Assembly: GCA_028281575.1 (NCBI GenBank)
Contig: JANQJP010000009.1
Span: 62,001 to 126,000 of the forward strand
Length of the DNA stretch: 64,000 bases
Direction: 5' to 3'
Source: Cellvibrionaceae bacterium
Lineage (GTDB): Bacteria > Pseudomonadota > Gammaproteobacteria > Pseudomonadales > Cellvibrionaceae
Part shown: positions 45,035-54,235 of the stretch, in pieces
How positions within the stretch are numbered: the stretch's first letter is position 1
Layout of the letters: every line of letters begins with the position of its first letter
Notes under the pieces: model-generated
The model's database searches: none
Told to the model about the DNA's origin: nothing
Seen by the model: only the letters and a program-made list of their open reading frames with translations
Translations under genes and position numbers: made by a program

Positions 45035-46216
45035 ATGCATTTTGAATTTATTGAAAGTATTGGTGACGTTGACGAAAAAGCGTGGAACGCACTTTGGCCG
45101 TCCAATTATCCATTTACCAAACATCAATTTTTATTGGCGCTAGAGCGCTCCCAAAGCACCTGCACTGCGAGTGGCTGGACGCCGAAGCATATGATTGCGC
45201 GCGGCGAAACCACATTGGTTTTCGCAATGCCGCTGTATTTAAAACACCATTCTTACGGCGAGTACGTGTTCGACTGGAGTTGGGCAGACGCGTATGCGCG
45301 CTGCGGTTTGGAATACTACCCGAAACTTTTAAATGCCATTCCATTTACACCGGCAAGCGGTCCACGCTTCGCCAGCACACACCAAGCACTAAAAGAAAAA
45401 CAGCTGTGGCAACGCGTTGGCGATGCCTTGAAGCACGAATGCGAGCGCGTTGGTGCTTCGGGATTTCACAGCCTGTTTCCCGATGCACATTCGCAGCAAC
45501 CCTGGAAACATAACCACTTTCTTCAACGCCACGGCTGCCAGTTTCATTGGTTTAATCGAGACTACCAGAATTTCGAAGAATTTATTTCAGATTTTTCGTC
45601 ACGCAAGCGCAAGAATATTCGTAAAGAGCGACAAAAATGCAAAGATATTTCTATTGAATTTAAAATCGCTTGCGATGTAAGCGTTGATGAATGGCAGGCG
45701 TTTTATCAGTTATATCATTTAACCTACCTTAAGCGCAGCGGTCGACCAGGCTATCTGCATGTCGACTTTTTTTTGCAGCTCGCTAAAACAATGCCAGAAC
45801 AATTAATTCTCGCGCAAGCTTCGATAGACAAAAGTCTAGTTGCAGCGGCTGTTTACTTTCGTGACGATAACTGTCTTTACGGACGTTATTGGGGAAGCGC
45901 TAAAGACGTCGATGGACTGCACTTTGAAACCTGTTATTACCGCGGTATCGAATATGCGATAGAACATAAACTTAAACACTTCGATCCAGGCGCCCAGGGC
46001 GAACACAAAATTCAACGCGGTTTTCAACCCATCCAAACATGCTCCTATCACTGGATCGCGCGCCCCGAATTTAGCGACGCACTCGCACATTTTTGCTCGC
46101 AGGAAAAATATCAAAACGCACTTTACATTGATGAAGCACGCAGCTACCTGCCGTTTAAAGAAGGTGTACAAACGGTGGAAGACTCGGTTTTGATGGAGTC
46201 TTCAAATTGGCCTTAG
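45035..46216 (+). CDS. FemAB/GNAT-like acyltransferase (PF04339-type)
   Basis: A 393-residue protein of the family called peptidogalycan biosynthesis or DUF482. Markers are YGEYVFDWSWADAYARCGLEYYPKLLNAIPFTPASGPRF (read as segments), SRKRKNIRKERQKC, and RYWGSAKDVDGLHFETCYYRGIEYAIEH with FDPGAQGEHKIQRGFQP. The fold is a double GNAT. Substrate unknown. Spacing of 26 bases from phoR and a 10-base overlap with the next gene suggest a transcript. Confidence 0.88.
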   Translation: MHFEFIESIGDVDEKAWNALWPSNYPFTKHQFLLALERSQSTCTASGWTPKHMIARGETTLVFAMPLYLKHHSYGEYVFDWSWADAYARCGLEYYPKLLNAIPFTPASGPRFASTHQALKEKQLWQRVGDALKHECERVGASGFHSLFPDAHSQQPWKHNHFLQRHGCQFHWFNRDYQNFEEFISDFSSRKRKNIRKERQKCKDISIEFKIACDVSVDEWQAFYQLYHLTYLKRSGRPGYLHVDFFLQLAKTMPEQLILAQASIDKSLVAAAVYFRDDNCLYGRYWGSAKDVDGLHFETCYYRGIEYAIEHKLKHFDPGAQGEHKIQRGFQPIQTCSYHWIARPEFSDALAHFCSQEKYQNALYIDEARSYLPFKEGVQTVEDSVLMESSNWP

Positions 46217-46959
46217 TGTGGGAAACAAAAAAACGCGGCATCCACTATCAGGTGCGACAGGCGGGGAACACTATTCGTCTTTATTCCAACAGTGTATTTC
46301 ACAGTCAGTGGAACCCGCGGCGTCCGCTCGCCTCACATTTATGGGATTTGCTTGTATTACCGATTTTTTTTGAAAGCTCCCGCCCGCAAAATGCGCTGTT
46401 ATTGGGTGTGGGCGGCGGTGCGGCAATTAATTGTTTACATTTTTTGTCGCCGACAACAAAAATCTCCGGCGTCGATATCGACCCAACCCACCTGAGCATC
46501 GCCCGGCGTTTTTTTAAATGTCGTGGTGAGCACGTATCGTTGATTTGCGATGATGCAGTAGCGTTTCTAGAGCAGCGCCAAAAACATGAAAAATATGACC
46601 TGATAATTGAGGACATTTTTGCAGGCAGTCCGAGCGACCCATCCGATGCGCGACGCGCCATTAGCGCAGACACTTATTGGTTAGAAACGCTCGCGGCAGC
46701 ACTGTCAGATGACGGAATTCTGGTTATGAACTTCGAGGACCCGACGCAACTTAAGCAGTGTTTAAGACAAACTCGTTTAAATCAATTCGGATTCAAATCA
46801 CGTTATCGTTTTCAAATCGCGCGCTATGAAAATGCGCTCGGCGTATTTACGAAAAATAAAACGAGCCTGAGCCAGTTCAAACGCAACCTGCAATCTGTAT
46901 TGAGCGAGTCAAGGGCACAAAAAATGTGTAACGAAATTGATATTACCCGTCTGCGATAA
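46207..46959 (+). CDS. Spermidine synthase-like SAM/dcSAM-binding protein
   Basis: A 250-residue class I methyltransferase-fold protein with GVGGGAAINCLHFL (glycine-rich loop), GVDIDPTHLSIARRFF and DLIIEDIFAGSPSDPSDARR, the pattern of small spermidine synthase-like proteins (SpeE-like). Without the full polyamine-binding region it may be a methyltransferase. It starts at TTG 46207 or GTG 46216, overlapping the acyltransferase gene. Confidence 0.8.
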   Translation: MALVWETKKRGIHYQVRQAGNTIRLYSNSVFHSQWNPRRPLASHLWDLLVLPIFFESSRPQNALLLGVGGGAAINCLHFLSPTTKISGVDIDPTHLSIARRFFKCRGEHVSLICDDAVAFLEQRQKHEKYDLIIEDIFAGSPSDPSDARRAISADTYWLETLAAALSDDGILVMNFEDPTQLKQCLRQTRLNQFGFKSRYRFQIARYENALGVFTKNKTSLSQFKRNLQSVLSESRAQKMCNEIDITRLR

Positions 46960-46982
46960 AACGATTAAAACTGAACAGAAAC

Positions 46983-47360
46983 TCAGAAAATATCACTCCA
47001 GACAGCTAGTTCGTTACCACTCGGCTCACAAAATTCAAATCGGCGACCGCCGGGAAAAGCAAAAATTCCTTTGGTAATTACCGCACCATTAGCACTTACC
47101 TTCGCCAGAGTTTCCTCTAAATTTTCACTATAAATGACCAGCAACGCCGCTCCGTTTTCAGTCTTGGATGCCGTTGTAGATTTATAAAAGCCGCCATCCA
47201 AACCGGCTCGACTAAAGGCTGTATATTCTTCACCGTAATCTTGAAACTCCCAAGCAAACACCGCTTTAAAAAAAGTTTTTGTCGCAGCGAAATTATTTGC
47301 GGGAAACTCTATATAGTTGATTGATTCGTGCTTAGGCCTATCGACACTAGACAATATCAT
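46983..47360 (-). CDS. VOC/glyoxalase-superfamily protein
   Basis: A 125-residue vicinal-oxygen-chelate protein. Landmarks are HESINYIEFPANNFAATKTFFKAVFAWEF and the C-terminal FAFPGGRRFEFCEPSGNELAVW. Metal ligands are partly kept (His and Glu). The start is uncertain between ATG 47360 and a downstream TTG. It overlaps the end of the AraC-MGMT gene by 14 bases, so its translation is likely coupled. Substrate unknown. Confidence 0.82.
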   Translation of the reverse strand: MILSSVDRPKHESINYIEFPANNFAATKTFFKAVFAWEFQDYGEEYTAFSRAGLDGGFYKSTTASKTENGAALLVIYSENLEETLAKVSANGAVITKGIFAFPGGRRFEFCEPSGNELAVWSDIF

Positions 47361-48207
47361 CATCCTCCGTTTGATCATGCATATTAAAACGAAACTCCCG
47401 CGCCAATAACGCTTGCTTGCGCTGCAGACCCCAGCGATATCCACCGAGCGCACCCGAGCGCCGAATAACCCGATGACAGGGAATCAAATAGGCAACAGGG
47501 TTTGCACCCACTGCATTGGCAACCGCGCGCGTCGCTGCGGGTTTACCGACACACTCAGCCAATTCAGAATAACTCATACACGCTCCGCTGGGAATTTCCA
47601 ACAGCGCCCGCCAAACGGCGATCTGAAAGTTTGTGCCAGTAATGTGCAAATTCACTCGATGTTCATTATTTCCCGGCGTGAAGATTTCATCAACGAGCGT
47701 TATTGTCGGTTTGTCTTGCCGACTAAACAACGCTCTTGGCCAGAGTTGTTCAAGCTCATTCAGCCAGGACTCGTGGCTCTCGTCCAGAAAACTTAATTTG
47801 TTTATCCCCCGCTCAGTAAACGCCGCCGCCACTTTGCCATAAGGACTGTCGGCGAGCCCCCAACAGATGGTTAAACCCTCACCGCCGGTTTTATAGATAC
47901 CGGGCGTCACCGCCTCCAAATTTACAAAATGATCGTGTAAACGGCCAGTGCCACTCAAACCCAAATCGTCTACAATATCGAGAAGGGAACGATCCGATTC
48001 ACGTAAAAGTTTTTTTGCATTTATGACAGTGAGCACCTGCAAAAATCGCTTGGGACTAATGCCCGCCCAACGACGAAAAAGATGCTGTAAATGGGATTCG
48101 CTCATATTTAGATGATTTGCGATTTCAATCATCTTTGGCTGTACGTCGCAATGTTGTTGCAAAAATTCGATCGCTTTTGCAACTCGATCATAATCGCTCA
48201 TAAGCAC
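47347..48207 (-). CDS. Ada-like repair protein: AraC-type HTH fused to O6-methylguanine-DNA methyltransferase
   Basis: A 286-residue fusion. The AraC-type DNA-binding domain (about 5-100; MSESHLQHLFRRWAGISPKRFLQ) is followed by the MGMT domain (about 115-275; RALLEIPSGACMSYSELAECVGKPAATRAVANAVGANP in parts) with the methyl acceptor Cys244 in PCHR. It lacks the N-terminal zinc methyl-acceptor domain of E. coli Ada, so it may be regulated differently. Confidence 0.92.
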   Translation of the reverse strand: MLMSDYDRVAKAIEFLQQHCDVQPKMIEIANHLNMSESHLQHLFRRWAGISPKRFLQVLTVINAKKLLRESDRSLLDIVDDLGLSGTGRLHDHFVNLEAVTPGIYKTGGEGLTICWGLADSPYGKVAAAFTERGINKLSFLDESHESWLNELEQLWPRALFSRQDKPTITLVDEIFTPGNNEHRVNLHITGTNFQIAVWRALLEIPSGACMSYSELAECVGKPAATRAVANAVGANPVAYLIPCHRVIRRSGALGGYRWGLQRKQALLAREFRFNMHDQTEDDDIV

Positions 48208-48292
48208 TAAACGCCTTTAAACCCATTGTTGTCCAATAAACTTTTGGAGATATTGCTGAAATATATGCAGTTAATACATTTAAGCAGGGTAT

Positions 48293-48406
48293 GAGGCATG
48301 AATTGGGAGCTTGTGTTAGAGACCTTCACCAGCAGGGATGCTGGTGCAGAGCCTACAGGGATGTATTCACGGCGTGTCTCTAACACAAGCACCCAATTCA
48401 TGCCTC
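48293..48406. repeat. Palindromic element A with paired-loop core
   Basis: Outer arms of 31 bp (48293-48323 and 48376-48406, 30 of 31 paired) enclose a core with CACCAGC-AGGGAT-GCTGGTG (48327-48346) and TAC-AGGGAT-GTA (48354-48365). It lies in the intergenic space between the AraC-MGMT gene and a methyltransferase gene. The outer arm sequence has nothing in common with the other copies, but the core pattern is the same. Confidence 0.8.
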
Positions 48407-48577
48407 TCGGGGTTAGCAGGACAGCGATACATCTAACCCTCAGTAAATTTAAGAAAGTTTTCTTTTTAGTTTTGGCGCATTAGTGTTCGCGCACCAGTGC
48501 TTAACTCTTACAAGAGCCTTATTCTGCCGTTCAGAGCGGTTGACCGCGACCCGAAATCTGCAAAAAACAACTAGAAC

Positions 48578-49213
48578 CTATGCTTTGGTAAAAATAAATG
48601 CATCCGCAGCGACAACTTCAAATGACGCGCCCCAATAATCGGCTAACCATCGCAAGCTATCGTGCGAAAAGTAGCTGATATGCGTTGGATCATTTTTATA
48701 GTGCCATGTGGTAAATGCTTGCTGGTCGATCACCAATTTCGTCATCAAACCCAAAAACCCACCCGGTTTTAAACTGGTCCAAAGCTTATCCAATGCTTCG
48801 CGCGGTGCCGATAAATGTTCCACGACCTCTGTAGCAGTAATGAAATCGTAAGGTTGTGAGAAAACGCCGGGATCATCAAAAAAGCATTTGTCATAAAGCG
48901 TCATACGGTGCCCACGCTCGGCCAACATTACCGAGAGTGTAGGCCCTGGGCCGCAACCGAAATCCAGCCCACAACTGTTCGGCTTCAATTTCTGACTGAG
49001 TGGCGTACACAAACGGTCAAGGAACTTGCGGTAACCCACGTCTGCAGGATTATTTTGATGTTTGCTATATTCTTTGCACTCATCTTCCAAACTGATGTGT
49101 TGCTCTTTCGGGACAAAAACCAAACTGCATCTCGGGCAACGAAGGTAACTGCGCTGCGCATCGCGATAAAAATCAAAAACCGGTTCGTGTGTGCACAGAG
49201 GGCAACGCTTCAT
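48578..49213 (-). CDS. SAM-dependent methyltransferase with N-terminal zinc ribbon
   Basis: A 211-residue protein. The N-terminus has a zinc-ribbon-like CPLC...CPRC arrangement (residues 4-30), followed by a class I methyltransferase domain with GLDFGCGPGPTLSVML and TATEVVEHL. This class methylates small molecules or sugar moieties. No substrate is evident. It lies 17 bases downstream of the kinase gene on the same strand order. Confidence 0.82.
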   Translation of the reverse strand: MKRCPLCTHEPVFDFYRDAQRSYLRCPRCSLVFVPKEQHISLEDECKEYSKHQNNPADVGYRKFLDRLCTPLSQKLKPNSCGLDFGCGPGPTLSVMLAERGHRMTLYDKCFFDDPGVFSQPYDFITATEVVEHLSAPREALDKLWTSLKPGGFLGLMTKLVIDQQAFTTWHYKNDPTHISYFSHDSLRWLADYWGASFEVVAADAFIFTKA

Positions 49214-49230
49214 CGGACTGTTTTCGACAG

Positions 49231-51849
49231 CTACGCTTTTAACTGATTAAGAGCGGCCAACAACTCACCAACGCTTGATATCCTCTCCGCCGCTGCCATT
49301 GTAAAACAGCGCTGTAATAATTCGTCTAACTCGGCAGGAATATCTGCCCACAGCTCACTCGGCTTCAGATATTCGCCGTTTTCCTGAGCTTCGCGGACAC
49401 TGTGATAGTCGCGCACGGAGTGAGGTAGTTTACCTGTGAACATCTCTGTTATTACCAGGCCGCAGGCAAAAACGTCGGAGCGAAAATCCAATTCTGAACC
49501 CTGTATTTGCTCCGGTGAAGCATAGCGCGGTGTGCCGATAAACATGCCACTATCCAAACTCGCATCTCTCTGCTGACACGCGATACCGAAATCCATTAAT
49601 TTCACATTACCATTTGGTTCAAGAATAACGTTTGAGGGCTTAATATCCCTGTGCAGCACGCCGATATCGTGCACTGCCTGCAAGCCCATACATAGTTGAC
49701 GCGCGACTTTCAACGCAGCCGAATAGGGAATGCGGCCCATGGCCTGAATCAAGTACGCCAGTGTCATACCGCGAACATACTCCATTGAAATAAATGGACG
49801 GCCACCAGCATCACCAAAATCGAAAGTCCTTAAAATATTCTGATGAGTAATTTTGCGTGCGAGGGTAATTTCACTTTTTATTTGGTCGAGCGCCTCACTG
49901 CTCACAAACGAATCGACCGTCAAAACCTTTAACGCAACAAGGCAGTTAAGCTCTAAATCTTGCGCTTTGTAGACATTGCCCATAGCACCGGAACCCAATA
50001 GCCCCAGAACCTCATAGCGCTTGGGTAACATCGGATGCATTTTGGCACTTGAAGATGGCGTCGACACAAGGGTTTGAGTAAGGTCATCACCCCATGCTGG
50101 CGCTGGGACATCGAGCTTCGATCCCGCGGTGAGGTCTAAATTACAAAATGCCTTGCCGGTGAGGCGGCCCTTTGCAGATTGCGCGGCGATACCGGCCCTG
50201 GCCAACTCGTGTTTAACATTTTGATAAACCTTTGGCGTTACCAGACACTGGCCCGGCTGCGTTTCTTGCAACAAGCGCAACAGATGCTTAGGCGCCTTGC
50301 CAAGCATTGTCACCACGCTCACCTGGTTAAGCTCAACATTACCGACGCAGCTTGTGTCTTCGGCAATCACACACTTCAAGCCAGTAGCAGAAGCGCCGAG
50401 CACGGGCTCGAGCTCAGCTCTAAATTGCTGGAGTACGCTATACAACCAGATGGTGCTGCCAGAAGCGAGCGCAAACACAAGCATATCGCCTCCGGCAAGC
50501 CTCAAGCTCGCATGATAGCGATCGCCCACCTCGGCCGCCTGGCTTATTACCGCCGCAACATTTGCAAACGGCGAATGTTCATCCGCCATCGCCGGCGCCG
50601 ATTCAAACGCAATCGCGAGCAAAACCGTGTCGGCGCTACTGAGAATCGTCTTTCGCGCAACCGTACTTGATGCACTGATGTCTTCCGACTCCGGTGAGGT
50701 ATCCGATATTTTAGCCAAAAAGGTCTGCATATCGCGCTTGTCGCGTAAATTGCCAAGCAAATTATCAAACGCGTTCGACAACTGTGCAAATTCATCCTTG
50801 CCCGCAAGCCCGAGATCAGCGTCGTAGTCTCCCGTTGACGCGGCTTCAGCGGCCTCAGCCAAGTGCTTTACCGGCCGCAAAATTTGACGGGACAATACGA
50901 AAGAAAGCGCCAGGGCCAGGGCAATTGCAAGGGCACCCGCAACAACCACAACATCCAGAACCTTTCGATAACCGTCCAGAAACTCATCGACAGATGAAAC
51001 TATAAGCAGCAGTGGACGCCCCTCCTTGGAATAAGGATCGGTAAGCGGCACCACCTCCACGGCGAGCAGGCCATCGGCTGTACGCAAAGGTACGCGAATG
51101 TTTTCCTGGATTCCGCCTAAATAAGGTGAACGCTCTTTGAGTTTGGATAAAAACGCTAGGGTTGTTGCTTCATCAAACGTCGAACCGACGGCCGCGTAAT
51201 CCAACTCGGTGCTAAGTAAAAAGACGATATTGGCCCCGCCCGCCTGTTTTAATTCAGCCGCTTGAAAATCATCAATGAGTACGCCAGCAACGACAAAACC
51301 AATAAGGTCCTGATCAAGGTCCAACGGTGTGACAACCGCTTGATATACCTTGTCACCTTCGACCCAAATTCCAGCCTCCGGCACTAATTCTTCGAAAACT
51401 GGCTGCACCAGAGGGTGTTTTGCATAAGGCCGTCGACGCAGTCCAGGTTTTTCTGAATGCACAACCAGATCCGCATCTGCATCGAGCACGATGACAAAAT
51501 CCAAGCCTGTATCTGATTTTCTTTCTTCCGCCAAATCAAATATGGAGTTCACATCAATCGCGCTGTCTTCACCAGCATTGAGTGAATCCGCAATATAACC
51601 GACAACATTAGGGTCCGATGAAAACGCAAATACAACGCTGGACAACTCATTGACATCGGCGTCGCGGAACTTTTGGTGCAGGCGAACATTTTTGTCCAGC
51701 GCCTCGGTCGCCGAGGCGTTAGCTATGTCTAAACCAACTTTGTAGGTAAAACCCACGACAATTAGCAAGGACAACGTAATTAAAAATAATAATGCCAAAA
51801 ATATTTTGGCGCCTAGTGGCAGCCTAAAGGACTGCTTACCAGCATTCAT
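49231..51849 (-). CDS. Transmembrane Ser/Thr protein kinase with sensor, HAMP and cyclase-like regions
   Basis: An 872-residue protein. TM1 (about 13-35) and TM2 (about 298-320) flank a periplasmic sensor region (about 40-295, CACHE-like). HAMP follows (about 320-375). Residues 385-590 resemble a degenerate class III nucleotide cyclase domain (LRLAGGDMLVFAL, VVTMLGKAPKHLLRLLQ, QCLVTPKVYQNV) without catalytic Asp residues. The C-terminal kinase (612-872) has Gly loop GLLGSGAMGNV, Lys641, HRDIKPSN (Asp735) and DFG (753-755), and TPRYASPEQI. Acidic and Hanks-type features intact. It likely links an external signal to phosphorylation, perhaps of FHA partners. Confidence 0.9.
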   Translation of the reverse strand: MNAGKQSFRLPLGAKIFLALLFLITLSLLIVVGFTYKVGLDIANASATEALDKNVRLHQKFRDADVNELSSVVFAFSSDPNVVGYIADSLNAGEDSAIDVNSIFDLAEERKSDTGLDFVIVLDADADLVVHSEKPGLRRRPYAKHPLVQPVFEELVPEAGIWVEGDKVYQAVVTPLDLDQDLIGFVVAGVLIDDFQAAELKQAGGANIVFLLSTELDYAAVGSTFDEATTLAFLSKLKERSPYLGGIQENIRVPLRTADGLLAVEVVPLTDPYSKEGRPLLLIVSSVDEFLDGYRKVLDVVVVAGALAIALALALSFVLSRQILRPVKHLAEAAEAASTGDYDADLGLAGKDEFAQLSNAFDNLLGNLRDKRDMQTFLAKISDTSPESEDISASSTVARKTILSSADTVLLAIAFESAPAMADEHSPFANVAAVISQAAEVGDRYHASLRLAGGDMLVFALASGSTIWLYSVLQQFRAELEPVLGASATGLKCVIAEDTSCVGNVELNQVSVVTMLGKAPKHLLRLLQETQPGQCLVTPKVYQNVKHELARAGIAAQSAKGRLTGKAFCNLDLTAGSKLDVPAPAWGDDLTQTLVSTPSSSAKMHPMLPKRYEVLGLLGSGAMGNVYKAQDLELNCLVALKVLTVDSFVSSEALDQIKSEITLARKITHQNILRTFDFGDAGGRPFISMEYVRGMTLAYLIQAMGRIPYSAALKVARQLCMGLQAVHDIGVLHRDIKPSNVILEPNGNVKLMDFGIACQQRDASLDSGMFIGTPRYASPEQIQGSELDFRSDVFACGLVITEMFTGKLPHSVRDYHSVREAQENGEYLKPSELWADIPAELDELLQRCFTMAAAERISSVGELLAALNQLKA

Positions 51850-51887
51850 TCACGGCTCTCTAATAACGGTTGTATTTTTTATTTGAT

Positions 51888-52310
51888 TTAACAGTCTTTT
51901 AGCTCGAAGCTTTTGTTTCCATGGTGACCAATATTTGCGACTGGCTCAAAGCCGAGTGCGCGCGCTTTTTTTAGATCCGCGGCAGCGATCTCATGAACAT
52001 TGATATTTAAATCCTTTAATCCACACAAAGTCGCTGACGCGACCCCGGTAATATGAACACAGTGGGAAGCGATCACCGCGATATTGTTGGCTGCAAGTTG
52101 CTGTGCGGTATGTTGTGGCGACTTGCCCTCCCGCTCACATTGAATCGCGCTGTTGTCGATATATACCTGCAGCGTCCGCACGGATGCCCCTGGCTCACTG
52201 CTTTGGGCGCGAGATGTCGGCGCCTTTTTTTCTGTGCAACCCGCCACCAGAATGCTACTCACGGCCGCAATAAGAAACACTGCGAACCTGTTTGTTAGAT
52301 ATTTATTCAC
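51888..52310 (-). CDS. Small lipoprotein, hypothetical
   Basis: A 140-residue lipoprotein with lipobox LVAGC (Cys25). The mature part holds three further cysteines, a C-terminal Cys and two His. No family recognised. It overlaps the LysR regulator gene by 4 bases and lies upstream of the kinase gene on the same strand; the kinase start is 39 bases further on. Confidence 0.8.
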   Translation of the reverse strand: MNKYLTNRFAVFLIAAVSSILVAGCTEKKAPTSRAQSSEPGASVRTLQVYIDNSAIQCEREGKSPQHTAQQLAANNIAVIASHCVHITGVASATLCGLKDLNINVHEIAAADLKKARALGFEPVANIGHHGNKSFELKDC

Positions 52311-53206
52311 GTATAGCCGTCTTTTACTGCTCGCAGTTCACCGCTGAGTGCTTGTACCGCCGGCCCGGCTTGCGCTCGATCGGCGAGCACTAAATTTATC
52401 GTCAATCGCCGCTCGGCTTGAATTTCAAGTTTCGGCACCACCAACTCGCCCGTTTTAAGCTCAACGGCAATTTTGTGTTCTGGAACAAACGCAAAACCCA
52501 ACCCGGCTTTTACTGCCGCTATACTGCTTGAGAAATGGCTTACGGTCCAGCGCTGGTCTGCAGCCAACCAACCGGTATTCTGCTCACGGTGAATTCCCGA
52601 GTCACGCACAACAATCTGGCGTGCCCGCTTCAGTTGCGCCTCAGTCACCGGTCTATCGGTTTTCGCAAACGCATGCTGCGCTGCAACCACCGGTACCATA
52701 TGCACACCCCAAAGCGGCTCTGCTAAAAACCCTGGCGGCACATGGGGCGTCAATCCGATTTGCACTCGCCGTTCAATAAGTGCCTCGTCCGTACCACTCA
52801 AGGTCGTCTCTAAAATTCTCACACGGGTAGTGGCGCAGGACACAGAAAATTGATGCAGCGCGCAAAACAATCGATCCATCGGCGTGAGCGCATCCGCGGC
52901 AACCGCGATTTCCGCCTCCCAGCCAGAAGCAAAATCTGCGGCGAGACGGTCAATTGCCGCTGCCTGATCCAGTAAACCCAAGGCCTGCCGATAGAGCACT
53001 TTGCCCAACTCAGTGAGCTCCGCTTTGCGCCCTACCTGTTGTAAAGCGGGTGCGGGCAGACGCTCCTCCATTTTTGCGATAACGTAACTTACGTTACTTT
53101 GACTCTTATTCAGCAAATCCGCTGCCCTGGCGAAACTGCCCTGCTCGACGACGGCCCGAAACACCACCCATTGCTCAAGTGTGACTTTTGGTAAGGAATT
53201 AGACAC
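52307..53206 (-). CDS. LysR-family transcriptional regulator
   Basis: A 299-residue LysR regulator with winged helix (about 8-66; FRAVVEQGSFARAADLLNKSQSNVSYVI) and a periplasmic-binding-like effector domain. Divergent from the pirin gene, the classical LysR arrangement, with a 124-base gap containing AATCAAATATATTAATTT. It overlaps the small lipoprotein by 4 bases, an unusual tight coupling for LysR. Confidence 0.9.
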   Translation of the reverse strand: MSNSLPKVTLEQWVVFRAVVEQGSFARAADLLNKSQSNVSYVIAKMEERLPAPALQQVGRKAELTELGKVLYRQALGLLDQAAAIDRLAADFASGWEAEIAVAADALTPMDRLFCALHQFSVSCATTRVRILETTLSGTDEALIERRVQIGLTPHVPPGFLAEPLWGVHMVPVVAAQHAFAKTDRPVTEAQLKRARQIVVRDSGIHREQNTGWLAADQRWTVSHFSSSIAAVKAGLGFAFVPEHKIAVELKTGELVVPKLEIQAERRLTINLVLADRAQAGPAVQALSGELRAVKDGYT

Positions 53207-53330
53207 AAAGCCCTCAAATCATCAAATTTATTGATTGGTTACCGCCAAAATATAGCACCTTTAATCAAATATATTAATTTAAACTGAAGCCTGTTTGATT
53301 CAGGGCATTTAACAGTAAGGAGGCCGCAAC

Positions 53331-54185
53331 ATGCACACACGTAAACCCATTGAAATGATTAAAGGTAGAGCCACTTCCGACGGTGATGGCGTAAAACTGA
53401 CGCGCGTATTTGGCGGTCACAAGCCCAGACGTTTCGACCCGTTTTTATTGTTGGACGAATTTGGCTCAGAAGAGGCTTCTGACTATATCGGTGGCTTCCC
53501 ACCACACCCTCACCGGGGCTTTGAGACCATTACCTATATGTTGCAGGGAAAAATGGAACATAAAGACCATATGAACAACGTCGGCCTGTTATCGGACGGC
53601 GGCGTACAGTGGATGACTGCAGGCAAAGGCATTATTCACTCAGAAATGCCCCAGCAAACCGCAGGAAAAATGCGCGGCTTTCAGCTGTGGCTAAACTTAC
53701 CCGCAGAGAAAAAACTGCAAGCTGCGCGCTATAAGGACGTTGCCCCGGCTGCAATTCCCGTGTTTCAAATGGAGAATGCCACAGTTAAAGCGATTGCCGG
53801 CGGTACAGAAATCAACGGTGTCGCCATTGATGGCCACTTCGACGTTCCGGATACCGAGGTGCTCTATCTGGATGTGCATTTGAAAGCAGGGTCCAGTATT
53901 GACATTGCGCTCGAAGATAAGCTGAATAGCCTGATTTATAGTTATGATAACGCGATAAAAATCGGCGAGGCCGACACGCCCGTGGAAGCGCAAACCCTGG
54001 TTCGATTGAGCGAAGAAGGAAATGTCATCGCAAAAAATGACGGTCAAGAAGAGGCGCGGTTTCTGCTGCTCGCCGGGAAGCCACTCAATCAACCGATTGC
54101 TCAATACGGCCCCTTTGTCATGAATACACCCGAGGAAATTGATCAGGCGATCAAAGATTATAGAGACGGTGTTCTCACTGACTAA
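53331..54185 (+). CDS. Pirin family protein
   Basis: A 284-residue bicupin. Metal-binding His residues sit in GFPPHPHRGFETITYMLQG and in GIIHSEMP, with a Glu. Pirins bind Fe and act as quercetinase-like or redox cofactors. A cytoplasmic protein, it probably responds to the divergent LysR regulator. Shine-Dalgarno AAGGAGG lies before the start. Confidence 0.92.
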   Translation: MHTRKPIEMIKGRATSDGDGVKLTRVFGGHKPRRFDPFLLLDEFGSEEASDYIGGFPPHPHRGFETITYMLQGKMEHKDHMNNVGLLSDGGVQWMTAGKGIIHSEMPQQTAGKMRGFQLWLNLPAEKKLQAARYKDVAPAAIPVFQMENATVKAIAGGTEINGVAIDGHFDVPDTEVLYLDVHLKAGSSIDIALEDKLNSLIYSYDNAIKIGEADTPVEAQTLVRLSEEGNVIAKNDGQEEARFLLLAGKPLNQPIAQYGPFVMNTPEEIDQAIKDYRDGVLTD

Positions 54186-54198
54186 AACACACCATCTA

Positions 54199-54220
54199 AA
54201 GGCCGGTTCCCGGCCTTATT
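54199..54220 (+). terminator. Terminator of the pirin gene
   Basis: A perfect 8-bp stem AAGGCCGG (54199-54206) / CCGGCCTT (54210-54217) with loop TTC, followed by ATTTATT, closes the pirin gene 14 bases after its stop. Confidence 0.75.
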
Positions 54221-54235
54221 TATTGTTTCACCAAA

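Noticed and set aside
48207-48401. Short minus frame across element A
   Set aside because: Composed of the palindromic arms; no independent support.
48293-48406. Element A as a simple transcription terminator
   Set aside because: The 31-bp arms lack a T-run and the internal hairpins are shared with other elements; a plain terminator would not need this.
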